From Pohlia nutans (taxonomy: Eukaryota > Streptophyta > Bryopsida > Bryales > Mniaceae): DNA of 64,000 bases. This document shows positions 35,815 to 45,800 of the stretch, piece by piece (position 1 is the stretch's first letter; each line of letters opens with the position of its first letter). The notes under the pieces are model-generated. The model ran no database searches. It worked only from the letters and a program-made list of their open reading frames with translations, and was not told the DNA's origin. Location: positions 46,839,811 to 46,903,810 of the forward strand of contig CM040085.1 in NCBI GenBank assembly GCA_022496805.1. Reading direction: 5' to 3'. A program made the translations under genes and the position numbers.

Positions 35815-38516
35815 ATGGCTTGGGATGGAACTCTGAGTGTGGCGGAATTCGAGAGAGCAGCCTTGCATCTCGTGACGACGTGGGAGCGCTGCTGCCCCGA
35901 TTTGCCGCAGTGGACTTGGCAAAAGACATCGGCGCCATCGACAATTCCGGGACGTGTAAGTCTCGATTTCCATGCAGGGAGCTTATCGATAAGAAATCGG
36001 ATGCTTTTCAATGTAGTTCAAAGCCTTCAAGGATTAGCAAACTACTGTAGTTAGGGTTTGATGGTTTGGGAGCTGCACGTTTGAGAGTGTATCTGTGATT
36101 GAACTTTTGGCAGATTTCTTAGTGACGATTGTCCTGGTGGGTGCAGGCTTGTGGATATCTAGTGCTTCAAGATGTTCGTGTGAGTTCTGATCGTAAGGTA
36201 TGAAACTGTGGAACAATATTTGCTGCAAACGTTCAAGTGCTTGCTGTGATCTCAATACTTTGCATTAAGACTCATAGTATGGCTCATTAGAAGCGCATTT
36301 TCAGTATCTCATTTCAAGTAGCTTTCCAACAGGATGTCGCTCAAAACACTTGGTTGAGAATTGAACACAAAATCTCAAATTAACCCCTAAGCGTCCACGG
36401 TGACCAGAATGGTCACCTTGTTTTTTTTAACAGTTTTGAGTAGGTCCTGTGTGGACTTCTTTTTGTTCATTTTTTTTTTTGACCAACAGATGCAATGATC
36501 TTCACTAGTTCTAGTGATATAAAATTTGGTTCCATCTGAATTATATTTTTCACAATATGATCAATTGAATTTGTCATTTTAAAACTGTGAATCCCCTAAG
36601 GGTTAAGTGTAACCATTGATTTCGTCAGAGGTTACATCTCTGGTTACCAGGGCCTTTTATACCCGACGTTTCAGTTTAAATCATTTAGGTAAACGTGTAG
36701 GTTGTGGCTAGAACAAGAATTTACTTTTTTGTTAATTGGAGTTCTCTTGGTCCATGAAGGCATTTGTGTTGTGCAGGATTATGTGGAAAGGCTTGACGAG
36801 GCTGATGGGGGTGATCACGATGAAGAAGACCAAGCAACCATGGTAATTCATCTACGCTGAAGTTCTTACAGCTCTTTACTGTGGAGCATATTTGTTCGTT
36901 TTGAGGAACGTTGTTAGTCTTAAATCCTTGAGTTACTAGTATTGGTTTCTTCTCACTGTTTATGGATCTCGTGTATAAGCAATGGAATTGATTTCTATTC
37001 TGGAGTATGTCCATGGAGTTGTTGCAGTATGAAGGTTTGGTTGGAGATCATGAGCAACACCTGTACACATATCACGTAGTTTACAACGAATCCTACAGAG
37101 TTCCCATGCTCCTTCTTCAAGGTCGTCTGCCAGGTTCGAATACTTATTCTTCCTCTTTTACATTTGCGCTCCAATTTCCAGGTTTGTTCTTGCATGATGG
37201 TGAACCAGCCTGTTTGTGCCACTATGTACTAGTAGAGTACCTATCAAAATCTTTGAATGTAAGACACTGACCACAAAGTGGCACAGTCACATTGCACAAC
37301 TAGGGTGGTTAACCTAATGTGCTTGAGACCTAAACCATTGTACATACGATCTCACATGCCTAATGACAAACACATGAAGCAACAACACAGTTTCAGACAA
37401 GGCAACACTCGAAGACAAGTTAGAGATTGCACAGGTCAAAGTAACAAGCTTGAGATAACAGGAACCCCGACACCTTGATTGGTGCAAAATCCATTTTTAA
37501 CTTCGTTTCAAGCTACTTCTTAAAGTTGTATTGGCCACTTGTTACCTCAAATGCATCATTTATAGGGTGTTACAAATGCAAGGGATTATTTTCAGCTGGT
37601 TATCTCACCACTACTTGCACATGATGTTGGTTCAAATTTTAAGCTTGTGCAATTCTTAGATGATGATTATATGGAGATGGTCTGAATCTGACCAGAAAGA
37701 TGTGGGACTGATGTAGATGGGAGGCCACTTCCATGGAACAGGGTGCTTCAAGACCTGCCTGTAGGTTCTCAACATATCAGCAACGAGAGTCGATGGACTT
37801 TCTTGACACAAGAGGTACACATGTTTGACTTACACTTGAAGGGAGGATTTAATACAGTACCCTATTTGTGCAATGTGGCTATTTGTGCCATTTTGTAGTC
37901 ACTGTGTATCAATGTCTTACATTTCAAAATTTTGATATGTACACTACTAGTACATAGTGGCACAAATAGGGTGACTGCACAAAGAGGGTGGCTTACCTTA
38001 GTCTTAATATATTAGCGAGGTGCTTGTAAGATTCCAAGTTTCAGGAACATATACGAGTTCATTTGTAGGCTTTGCAGACGTTTCCGTGATGACAATGACA
38101 AGTCAGCAATTTGAATAAGTGAAGGAGTTGAATCTGAGTCATGTCAACCCTTCATATTGAATATCTAGTTGTTGGTCCTTGTGTGACAGGATCACCCTCT
38201 TTTACACAGACCATGGTTTGCATTACACCCTTGTGGTACGAGCGAGATCATGAGCTCAGTCTTTTCAGACTTAAGCATACCAAAACATGATGCCGCTTTT
38301 GTACCTGAAGAATTGAATGGCATTTCTGCAAAACACGTGAAGCAGACCGTCTCTGATGGATCTCAAGCAGAAATGGCTGAGAGACTGGAGAAATCAAAAT
38401 GCCAAGTTGCAACCTGGATTGAAAAGTACATGTTGACATGGATGTCTTTTGCTTGCCCTGCAGTAGGACTTGTGGTTCCTTCACGAGTCTTTGTTGAAAG
38501 TAAATGCTGCAAATAA
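35815..38516 (+). CDS. ATG10: Autophagy E2-like conjugating enzyme ATG10
   Basis: Six exons: 35815-35955, 36147-36197, 36777-36842, 37028-37133, 37696-37814 and 38190-38516, all GT-AG, giving 269 residues. Family marks appear in order: an N-terminal WDGTLSVAEFERAA, YLVLQDVRV, YTYHVVYNESYRVPMLLLQG, DGRPLPW, SRWTFLTQEDHPLLHRPWF and the active-site motif HPCGT. The catalytic cysteine is about residue 176 (codon 38232-38234). ATG10 takes activated ATG12 from ATG7 and joins it to ATG5, a step needed for autophagosome growth in the cytosol. The tail beyond HPCGT is longer than in the Arabidopsis protein. Introns 2, 4 and 5 carry MITEs. It is divergent from TSPO. Confidence 0.93.
36384..36602 (-). 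mobile_element. Family M MITE, reverse, in ATG10 intron 2
   Basis: TTAA lies at 36380-36383 and 36603-36606. The left end is CCCCTAAGCGTCCACGG, followed by a GGTGACCAGAATGGTCACC palindrome. The interior is the family M core in reverse (GATATAAAATTTGGTTCC, CACAATATGATCAATTGAA). Confidence 0.83.
37208..37316. repeat. Family F MITE in ATG10 intron 4
   Basis: It shares TTTGTGCCACTATGTACTAGTA, GTAAGACACTGA and ACTAGGGTGGTTAACCT with the copies at 37860 and 45547. Confidence 0.6.
37860..37999. mobile_element. Family F MITE in ATG10 intron 5
   Basis: Inverted ends ACCCTATTTGTGC and, from the right, TAAGCCACCCTCTTTGTGC surround TGATATGTACACTACTAG. It closely matches 45547-45675. Confidence 0.7.
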
Positions 38517-38930
38517 ATAGGTGAGCCTTTACCGACACATTTCATCACTCATAATGTCATGAGTGACATTGTTGAACTCATTTGTGTTTTGGCCGTTTGT
38601 TGAATATCGTGTAACTCCCATCAGTGATTTTTTTTTGTCAGAATACAGTTTTTAGCATTTTCGCTACATTTCCATGGCTTGAAGAGCAATCCAGGCTCCT
38701 TGGATGCTCTTTTCATATTGATGTACAGGTAATATCGGGGTAATACACATGTGCTACTTAGGCAATACCTGGATGATACCTAGGTTTAGAGAGGCTACAC
38801 ATCTTGACTGCATGTAGGAAATCTGGCTATTATTCCTCTTTTTTTTCCTTCAAAAATCCTTTGTATCAATGAGCTAGCCCAAATTTATGTAGCAATTTGG
38901 CTAAAATTAGCAAGAAAAAATCACTATCGC

Positions 38931-39197
38931 ATTGAGCTTGATGATAGTGTTTTAGGAGTTGGTTGTCCCATATGGTTTGGGTGGACGTTGGGGTAAGAGG
39001 TATACCTTTCTCGGCCTTTTGGCTAAGATCAAGTGTAGTATCTCATTAGTAAATTTAGGAAGGGCCATCTTGATGTCAAAATGACATCAAAATGACATAT
39101 GTCACGGTGATGTAGGGATTAGTGCCATTTTGATGTCAAGTTAGTTCACCTATGGATTGAGCTTGATGATAGTGTTTGAGGAGTTGGTTGTCCAAAA
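38931..39197. repeat. 40-bp direct repeat bracketing a U2 snRNA fragment
   Basis: TTGAGCTTGATGATAGTGTTT...GGAGTTGGTTGTCC occurs at 38934-38970 and 39159-39196. Between them lie the U2 5' end and several copies of a GATGTCAAAATGACATC foldback. Confidence 0.75.
39002..39043 (+). pseudogene. U2 snRNA 5' fragment (42 nt)
   Basis: The first 42 bases of plant U2 are intact, beginning ATACCTTTCTCGGCCTTTTG and ending AAGTGTAGTATCT. They include the branch-point-recognising GTAGTA. The sequence then leaves U2 abruptly. There is no plant snRNA promoter (USE/TATA) close upstream that I can see, so this is a truncated copy, not a working gene. Confidence 0.88.
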
Positions 39198-40746
39198 TGA
39201 AGAAAGACAAGCTTCGCGGTCAAAAATCACTTCTTGTGCATTTGTTTTGTGATTTTGATTTGTTAGAGTTTGTAAAACAACTTCAAATTGAATAAATGAT
39301 TTGTATCAAGTAATTTGGGACAATTGTTTTTGGGATGGAGGGAGTATAATTTTTTTGTTCGATACCATTCTTTCCCGGAGCTTCATCCCTTTTCTAGAGT
39401 CCCTTCTCTAAGTTAGAAGAAATATCTTGAATTGAAAGTGTTGATGATAATGTGGAGATATTATTCCTCGATGCTAATGAATGATGTCTCTATAATAACA
39501 CTATAAAAAAAGATAACTAAGCCATGGCAGTTCAAGATCACGAATGTCATGACCAACCATCACAACCCTCCAATTCATTTTCTACAAATTTGTTTAGCAT
39601 TTGCACTAAGGCCAGAGCACTCAAAGTTGTTAAATCTATAGAAGGTCATTCTAAAATCAATAGAGATTACAGTGATCCATTAAATGATAATTCTTTAATC
39701 CATCATATATCAATATCATAGTAAAGTAAGCCAACATAACATTTTTAGCTAGTTGGAAGACCATTTTTAGCCAGTTGGAAGAAATCATGTGTAGTTGCTT
39801 TAGTTATATAGAATCATAAAATAATGAAAAAGATGATGGAACAATGTGCATAAAGATGCTTCTTTTACCAATAATAAAAGCGATTTGGAAAACAAAAATC
39901 TTTGTTAGCAATATTTTGGAGCTAAGAATCACAATAGGCCATATTTGGAAACAAACACAAGTATTTTGTGGTTGAAATTGTAAAGTGTGACAATTCTTCA
40001 AGAAATCACTAATACAAATCTACCCTTGTGTTATGTTTTCTAGAAAAAAATTTAAGGTTATTTAATAGGATTCTAGTACCACTAGAAGGGTTGCTTTATA
40101 CTAGGATCCAACCCAACAAATCTTAAATTTTGAGCACTTTTATTAGTTTACGGTTGTTTAATTTTTTCTCAAGAGCTTTACACTAGGGTCTAATTCTATG
40201 AAAAAAAATAAAAAATGATGTTATGTCCTATTGGTATAAATATGTTGAAAAAAATCAACGGTATCAATCCAAAAAGATATTGCTTCTAGTTCATAAAACC
40301 AAGAGTTGGGCTTGACTCCAAGCTTCTAAAAAAATGCGAATGCACTTTTAGACAAGACTATTCTTCAATTTTATTGGTTGTTTACTATTCCACTTTTTCC
40401 TATCACCTTTTTTCTTTTCCCTTCTCTAGTTTTTGCTTTATTTTTCCATTGTTGGACCTCAAGATTGGTAAAACAACTTTTAGAGTAACTCAACTTTAAA
40501 TGATTATATCTTTTGGGCCCAATCTTGAGTTTAATTTGCATATTTTCAAGCTAAAATATTTATTGGGTAGAACCCTTGTCTAAAGTACTTCCAATTTCCA
40601 GCTAGCAGTGGACTTTGAAACAAAAGAAGTTATGGAATACGATTTTGGATACGACATAGACTATAATGCCAAATGTTGAATTTCCATGGCCAAAATCCAA
40701 GCGGCGATAGCCAAACATTGCAACCACAAATCCTAAGCCAAATATT

Positions 40747-41152
40747 ACAAAGCCATAGCCAAACACATATACCAAAATGCATGGCATATGTGACATGCAT
40801 TTTGCATTTTGCTTTCTGTTTTTTAGTCTTTGATTTTGCAATTTTTGGATTTGTGATCTTAGACTTTGGCTGTAACAACTTGGCCTATCATTGCTTTACT
40901 TGGCATTTTGGTTTTCGGTTTAAACTTTATGATCTTTGGCCATAGCCACTTAGTTTTTTGTAATAAAAAGCTTCGGCATATTTGGCCTGCTTGACTCACT
41001 AGTAAGCCAAGTAACCCATGATAGGCCAAGTTGTTATAGCCAGAGTCAAAGGTCAAAAATTCAAAAATTGCTAAACAAATAAAGAAAAACAAAAGCCAAA
41101 AACAATATGTCACATATACCATGCATTTTGATGTTTGTGTTTGGCTTTGTGA
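40747..41152. repeat. Large imperfect inverted repeat, arms about 130-150 bp
   Basis: Arm 40773-40903 is the reverse complement of 41007-41129 with few mismatches in several blocks (CAACTTGGCCTATCAT, AAAATGCATGG, GCAATTTTTG). Similarity extends weakly outward to both ends. The central spacer is about 100 bp. Transcription would give a long hairpin. The motif TTTGGCCATAGCCACT recurs at about 40936 and 41223. Confidence 0.82.
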
Positions 41153-41549
41153 TATTTGACTTAGACTTTGTGATATCTGGCTTAGTTAGGCTTTGGAGTG
41201 TTTAGATTGGACTTTGCGGTCTTTGGCCATAGCCACTAAAATTGTTTTTTGTTATAAAAACCTAGCATTTTAACTTTTTCCTACAACTAAATATGTGATC
41301 TTTCGCTTCGATTATGTGATCTTTGGCCACATCAACTTAACATTTGACATTAGAGTCTATGTTGTGTCCAAAATTGTAGTTTATAGGGAATCTGAAATGT
41401 AAGAGCATCTCCACCAACACTCTATATAGCTTTCTAGCTTTGGAAAAGTGGATGTACATGGGTTAGTCACCAATTTATTTGGAAGGAGAGAATGAATACA
41501 ACCCAAATCAGGGCCTTCAAAACGACTCAAGCTAGTGTATCTTCTCTTA
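41153..41549. other. Spacer, no gene seen
   Basis: It repeats words of the adjacent inverted repeat (TTTGGCTTAG, GGCCATAGCCACT). At 41404 it has a GAGCATCTCCACCAACACTC stretch like termini of some plant MITEs, but no partner end was found. Confidence 0.35.
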
Positions 41550-41553
41550 TTAA

Positions 41554-42105
41554 CCCTTAATTGCCTAGGTGTCTATTTTTTGGACGATATATAGATTTCA
41601 TCCATGTTTTCTCATCCATCATAGACTTGTTGCAGTGTGAAGTTAGCTTTTATGCATGTATGAACCGATTAGAAAGGGGATGATTTATGAAATTTTAATG
41701 GCTCATTTCATGTTGCAGTGATTCACCAAAAAAAATTTAAGATCTTAGTTCAAAATAGTTCAAAAGTACTCTTAAAAAAATCAACTCATAGGATTAAGCA
41801 ACTAAAAAATCTCCAAAATCACTACACTTAGAGTATTACATTTCAACTCATTACAACAAATTTCATTCACAGATTGTCAATATCTTATATGTAATCAAGT
41901 TACAAAAGAATTCTGAATTTTGAGTTTCAAAGTTTATACAAAATATTGGTGATAGCAATCATAAATTTAACCGTATGGATAGAATCTAAAATTCACAAGG
42001 TACAACTTTTATTCATACATCAAGTTCAAAATATCCCTCTTAGTTGCATTTTACAATGCACCTTTGCAATTCTCCAAATCTGGAGGGGCTGTGGGCATTT
42101 AGAGG
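41554..42105. mobile_element. TTAA-flanked element, family A, 552 bp
   Basis: TTAA lies at 41550-41553 and 42106-42109. It has the same orientation as 25026-25593 and aligns throughout, with a small internal deletion. The ends are CCCTTAATTGCCTAGG and, from the right, CCTCTAAATGCCCACAG. Confidence 0.87.
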
Positions 42106-42109
42106 TTAA

Positions 42110-42836
42110 TTGCACATCAATCAATGAGTGGTGACTTGTGTTTGGCTTACTCACTATTTGCAGAGTCTCATTGAGTGTTGTTGGTGGGAACTAAATGGTA
42201 GGCCCTGTAATTTTTGGACCTTCAGAGTGCAATTCAGAGTTGCTGTAATTCTCTTTGTGCAATAGAAAGATTGCATGAGAGAGTGGATTGCAGGCCATTC
42301 AAGAATTATGAAAACGTTTGTAGTACATCATGCACGTTTGTAGTACATCATGCTTCCACAGGAATGACTAATGATTGCCAATGCCACTCTCGTTGGAGAC
42401 AATAAGGAGCCAGTTCTGACAGATGGATTGAGTACAACAGGGAATTCTAGTTCCGAGTTCCAGTGAGATTCGCTGGAGTTTGATTGCACTAATTCAGGGT
42501 TCTTTTTTCAGGTACTGTGCTCGCTTGCTTTGTGTTTTTTTTCCTTTCGGTTTGGTTTTTGATGCATTTTTGTCAGTTCCAGATTGAGTGAGTTTGAAGC
42601 AACAATTTGTGTTATTTTTGGTGCCATTATTATTGTTGCTGGTTTGTGTTCGCTCATTTTCTAGGCTCTTGGTGTGATCTAATTGATATAGGTGAAGAGG
42701 AGAATGGAGTGCTGCCATGGAAATGGCACTGGACGCAGGAGGAAGGTGCCGTCGAAATGAATTCTGATTAGGGTTAGGGTTCGCTGAACTTCAATTCTTG
42801 AGGAGTCCCATATCAGCAAGTCGACCTTCTGGAGCG
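42110..42836 (+). promoter_or_regulatory. BGAL17 upstream region and probable 5' UTR
   Basis: It lies between a family A element and the BGAL17 start codon. Two short upstream ORFs (42703-42759 and 42717-42767) overlap each other and end before the main ATG. A TTAGGGTTAGGG telo-box-like motif follows at 42767-42780. A transcription start cannot be placed. Confidence 0.45.
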
Positions 42837-45800
42837 ATGAAATTCAAGGTGGTTTTGACGATTCTGCTTCTGTGGAGCTTCGGCAGAGTAAGCTTAGTTC
42901 TTCTCCCTACAAGTCAATGTTGTTTTTCTTTGGAAGAGGTCACTATTGATCAACCATGGAACTCAAGCTCAAGCGTTCTCATGGATTAAATAGAAATTTA
43001 TGTATTGATCAAAGAATTCTAATTGTTCTTATTTACCACTAAGAATGCATTGAAACTGGGTGTCCATATGACTGCTCATGCACCGATGATTTGCACACCT
43101 ATGACTGCACATTAAAATCAATTAGGAGCAGTGATGAGGGATCGCAATTACAAGCGATAATCGGAACAATGAAATCAAACACTCATTTGGACTAGGAAGC
43201 AATTTCAGATTACATGCACTTGGAAAAGTAACATTTAGTTGAATGAAAGTAGAAATTTTGAGAATTTGGTGATTTTTTTTCTTCAGAAAAACTTATTTAA
43301 AAAATAAAATAAGGGCGTTGTGAGCAATAATAAGTATTTGATGTATTTGGTGTATCAGTTGTGGTTTTTGTTTCTTTTTTGGTAATTTGGTTTTTTTTTT
43401 GCAGGCAAAATCTTTGTCAAACCATAGCTTCGTCATTGAAAATGATCTTTTTTGGAAAGATGGAGTCCCGTTTCGAATCCTCGGTGGTGACTTGCACTAC
43501 TTCCGTGTACATCCTCAGGCAAGTCCCCTTATGAAGTGGCACATTGCTTTACATCAAATTTGTTAAACATGCAACGAGATTTTTGCACAAAAGACAATCC
43601 CTAAAAGCACCAAGGATTCATAGTTTTAAAACGACAAAATTCAATTGATCATATTGTGAAAAATCGATAATTCAGATGGAGCTAAATTTTATATCACTGG
43701 AATCAGTGAAGAGCCTTGTATATGTTGGTCAAGAAACAAAGAAATTTGATCAAGAGGAAGTCCACATAAGACCTACTCAAAACTGCTAAAAAAAAAACAT
43801 TTAGGGGATAATGTGAAAAGGGTTAACAACATCTACCCTCTCTAGCTTTGTTAGAAGCACAATGGATGTAATATTGAAGGATATAAAGGTGGATAATAAT
43901 AAGGTAGAAAAGAGTGCACATGGCTTTGTGAACTTATAACAAATTTGCACTTATAACGAATATAATGAATTTGCACTTGTATATAATTACTCTGCTGTTT
44001 CTTAACCCCGAAAGGACCAAGGATTCATGGTTTTAAAATGTCAAATTCTATTGATCATATTGTGAAAAGTATAATTTAGATGAGACCAAATTTTATATCA
44101 CCAGAATCAGTGAAGAACGTTGCATGTGTTGGTCAAAAAATAACTAAATTTGAACAAAAAGTAGTCCACATAGGACCTACTCAAAACTGCTAAAAAAAAA
44201 CATGAGGTTCAATTTGGGCTTCTTGGTCCTTCAGGGGTTAATGCTCACCCTTTTTTTTGTAATGACAGCTCTGGAAGGATAGGCTACTCAGAGTGAAAGC
44301 CTTGGGTTTGAATACCATTCAAACATATGTGCCTTGGAATCTTCATGAGCCTCGACCTGGTCATTTGAATTTCAACGGCTCTGCAGATCTGGTGTCATTC
44401 TTGAAGCTGGCCCAGGATCTCGATTTATTGGTGATGCTTCGCATTGGGCCTTACATCTGTGGAGGTGAATAGTGTGGTCTCTTTTTAACCCCTAAAGGAC
44501 GAATGTTTCTATGTGGAGTTCAAAATTTATTTGTTGTTTCACATGCAATGTTGTTCACTGATTCTGATGATATAAAATTTGGTCCCATCTGAATTACATA
44601 TTTTCACAATATGATCAATTGAATTTGCCATTTCAATACCATTTGCAGAGTGGGACCTTGGTGGTCTTCCTGCGTGGCTGCTTGAATTGGACCCTCGGGT
44701 GAGACTGCGGTCCTCCCAGGAACAGTATCTTGTCCAGGTGTGTAACTTTCCCTGTCTGTCCATTAACCCTAATGAGACCAACTGGGCCTCGTGTTTTCCT
44801 TAATAGTTTTGAGTAAGTCATATGGATATTTTATTTATTTATTTTTGGACCAACACATACAATGTTCTTCACTTATTCTGGTGATATAAAATCTTGGCCC
44901 ATCTTTTCACAATATGATCAATTGAATTGGTTATAAATTTAAGTAGTTCTAGACATAAAAATTGTCTAGAATTAATGTAGGTCAAATGTTAGGTAGCTGC
45001 TCAACCCTGAATTGTTGTTAGAAAAATATTTGGAATCAATAAAAATGAGTGAAATTTTCTTACAAACAAATCGTTACTTCATGAAATGACAACTGAACTG
45101 GTTTTTGACCAACACTGAAAAAAAATGGACGAGGATTGATAGTTAAGATTTGAGTTGAAATGGTTAAAATTTGAGTTTATAATCTCGTTGTTGGTTGGTT
45201 AGGTGGGCAATTGGTGGAAGAAATTGCTTCCAATGGTAGCTCCCGAACTATTCTCAGCAGGCGGTCCGATTATTATGGTCCAGGTGAATTTACTCACACA
45301 ATCCTCATTGACAATCTTTTGTGATGATCTGTTAGTCGATAAACACTATTTTAAGCTCAGTTGTGTCTTCTCCATTGCAGATTGAAAACGAATATGGATC
45401 GTATGCAAATGACAAATTATACTTGCAGTTCCTCCAAAAGCAAGCTAGGTTACATCTTGGAGACGATGTAATCATGTGAGGATACTTTTTTTCTTTTCGT
45501 TTCTTTTTTGCGTTATAATGAAGCACTAGAAATGATATCTGGATTTGTGCTACTTTGTGGTTACTATGCATCAGTGTCTTACCATTTAAAAACTTGATAT
45601 GTACACTATTGGTACATAGTGGCACAAATAGGGTGACTTCCGAATCGTGGTGCAAATAGGGTGGCTTACCTTACATAGTAAAGATGGATATTTGTTAGTG
45701 ATTTTTCCACGAGAACAAGATTTATATATTAATTGTTTAGAGCTCAAGTAGGTTGCCCTAAAACATTGTATACTAAAGAGATTGAAGTACTAATGCATGA

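Larger units (their letters stand above)
38517..40746. other. ATG10 3' flank and spacer, no further gene seen
   Basis: It holds the U2 snRNA fragment within a direct duplication (listed separately) and one orphan Stowaway end (GGGATGGAGGGAGTATA, about 39330-39348). The rest is AT-rich. Confidence 0.4.

Noticed and set aside
40673..41122. 90- and 87-residue ORFs with similar protein sequences
   Set aside because: They resemble each other only because they lie in the two arms of the inverted repeat; composition is not gene-like.
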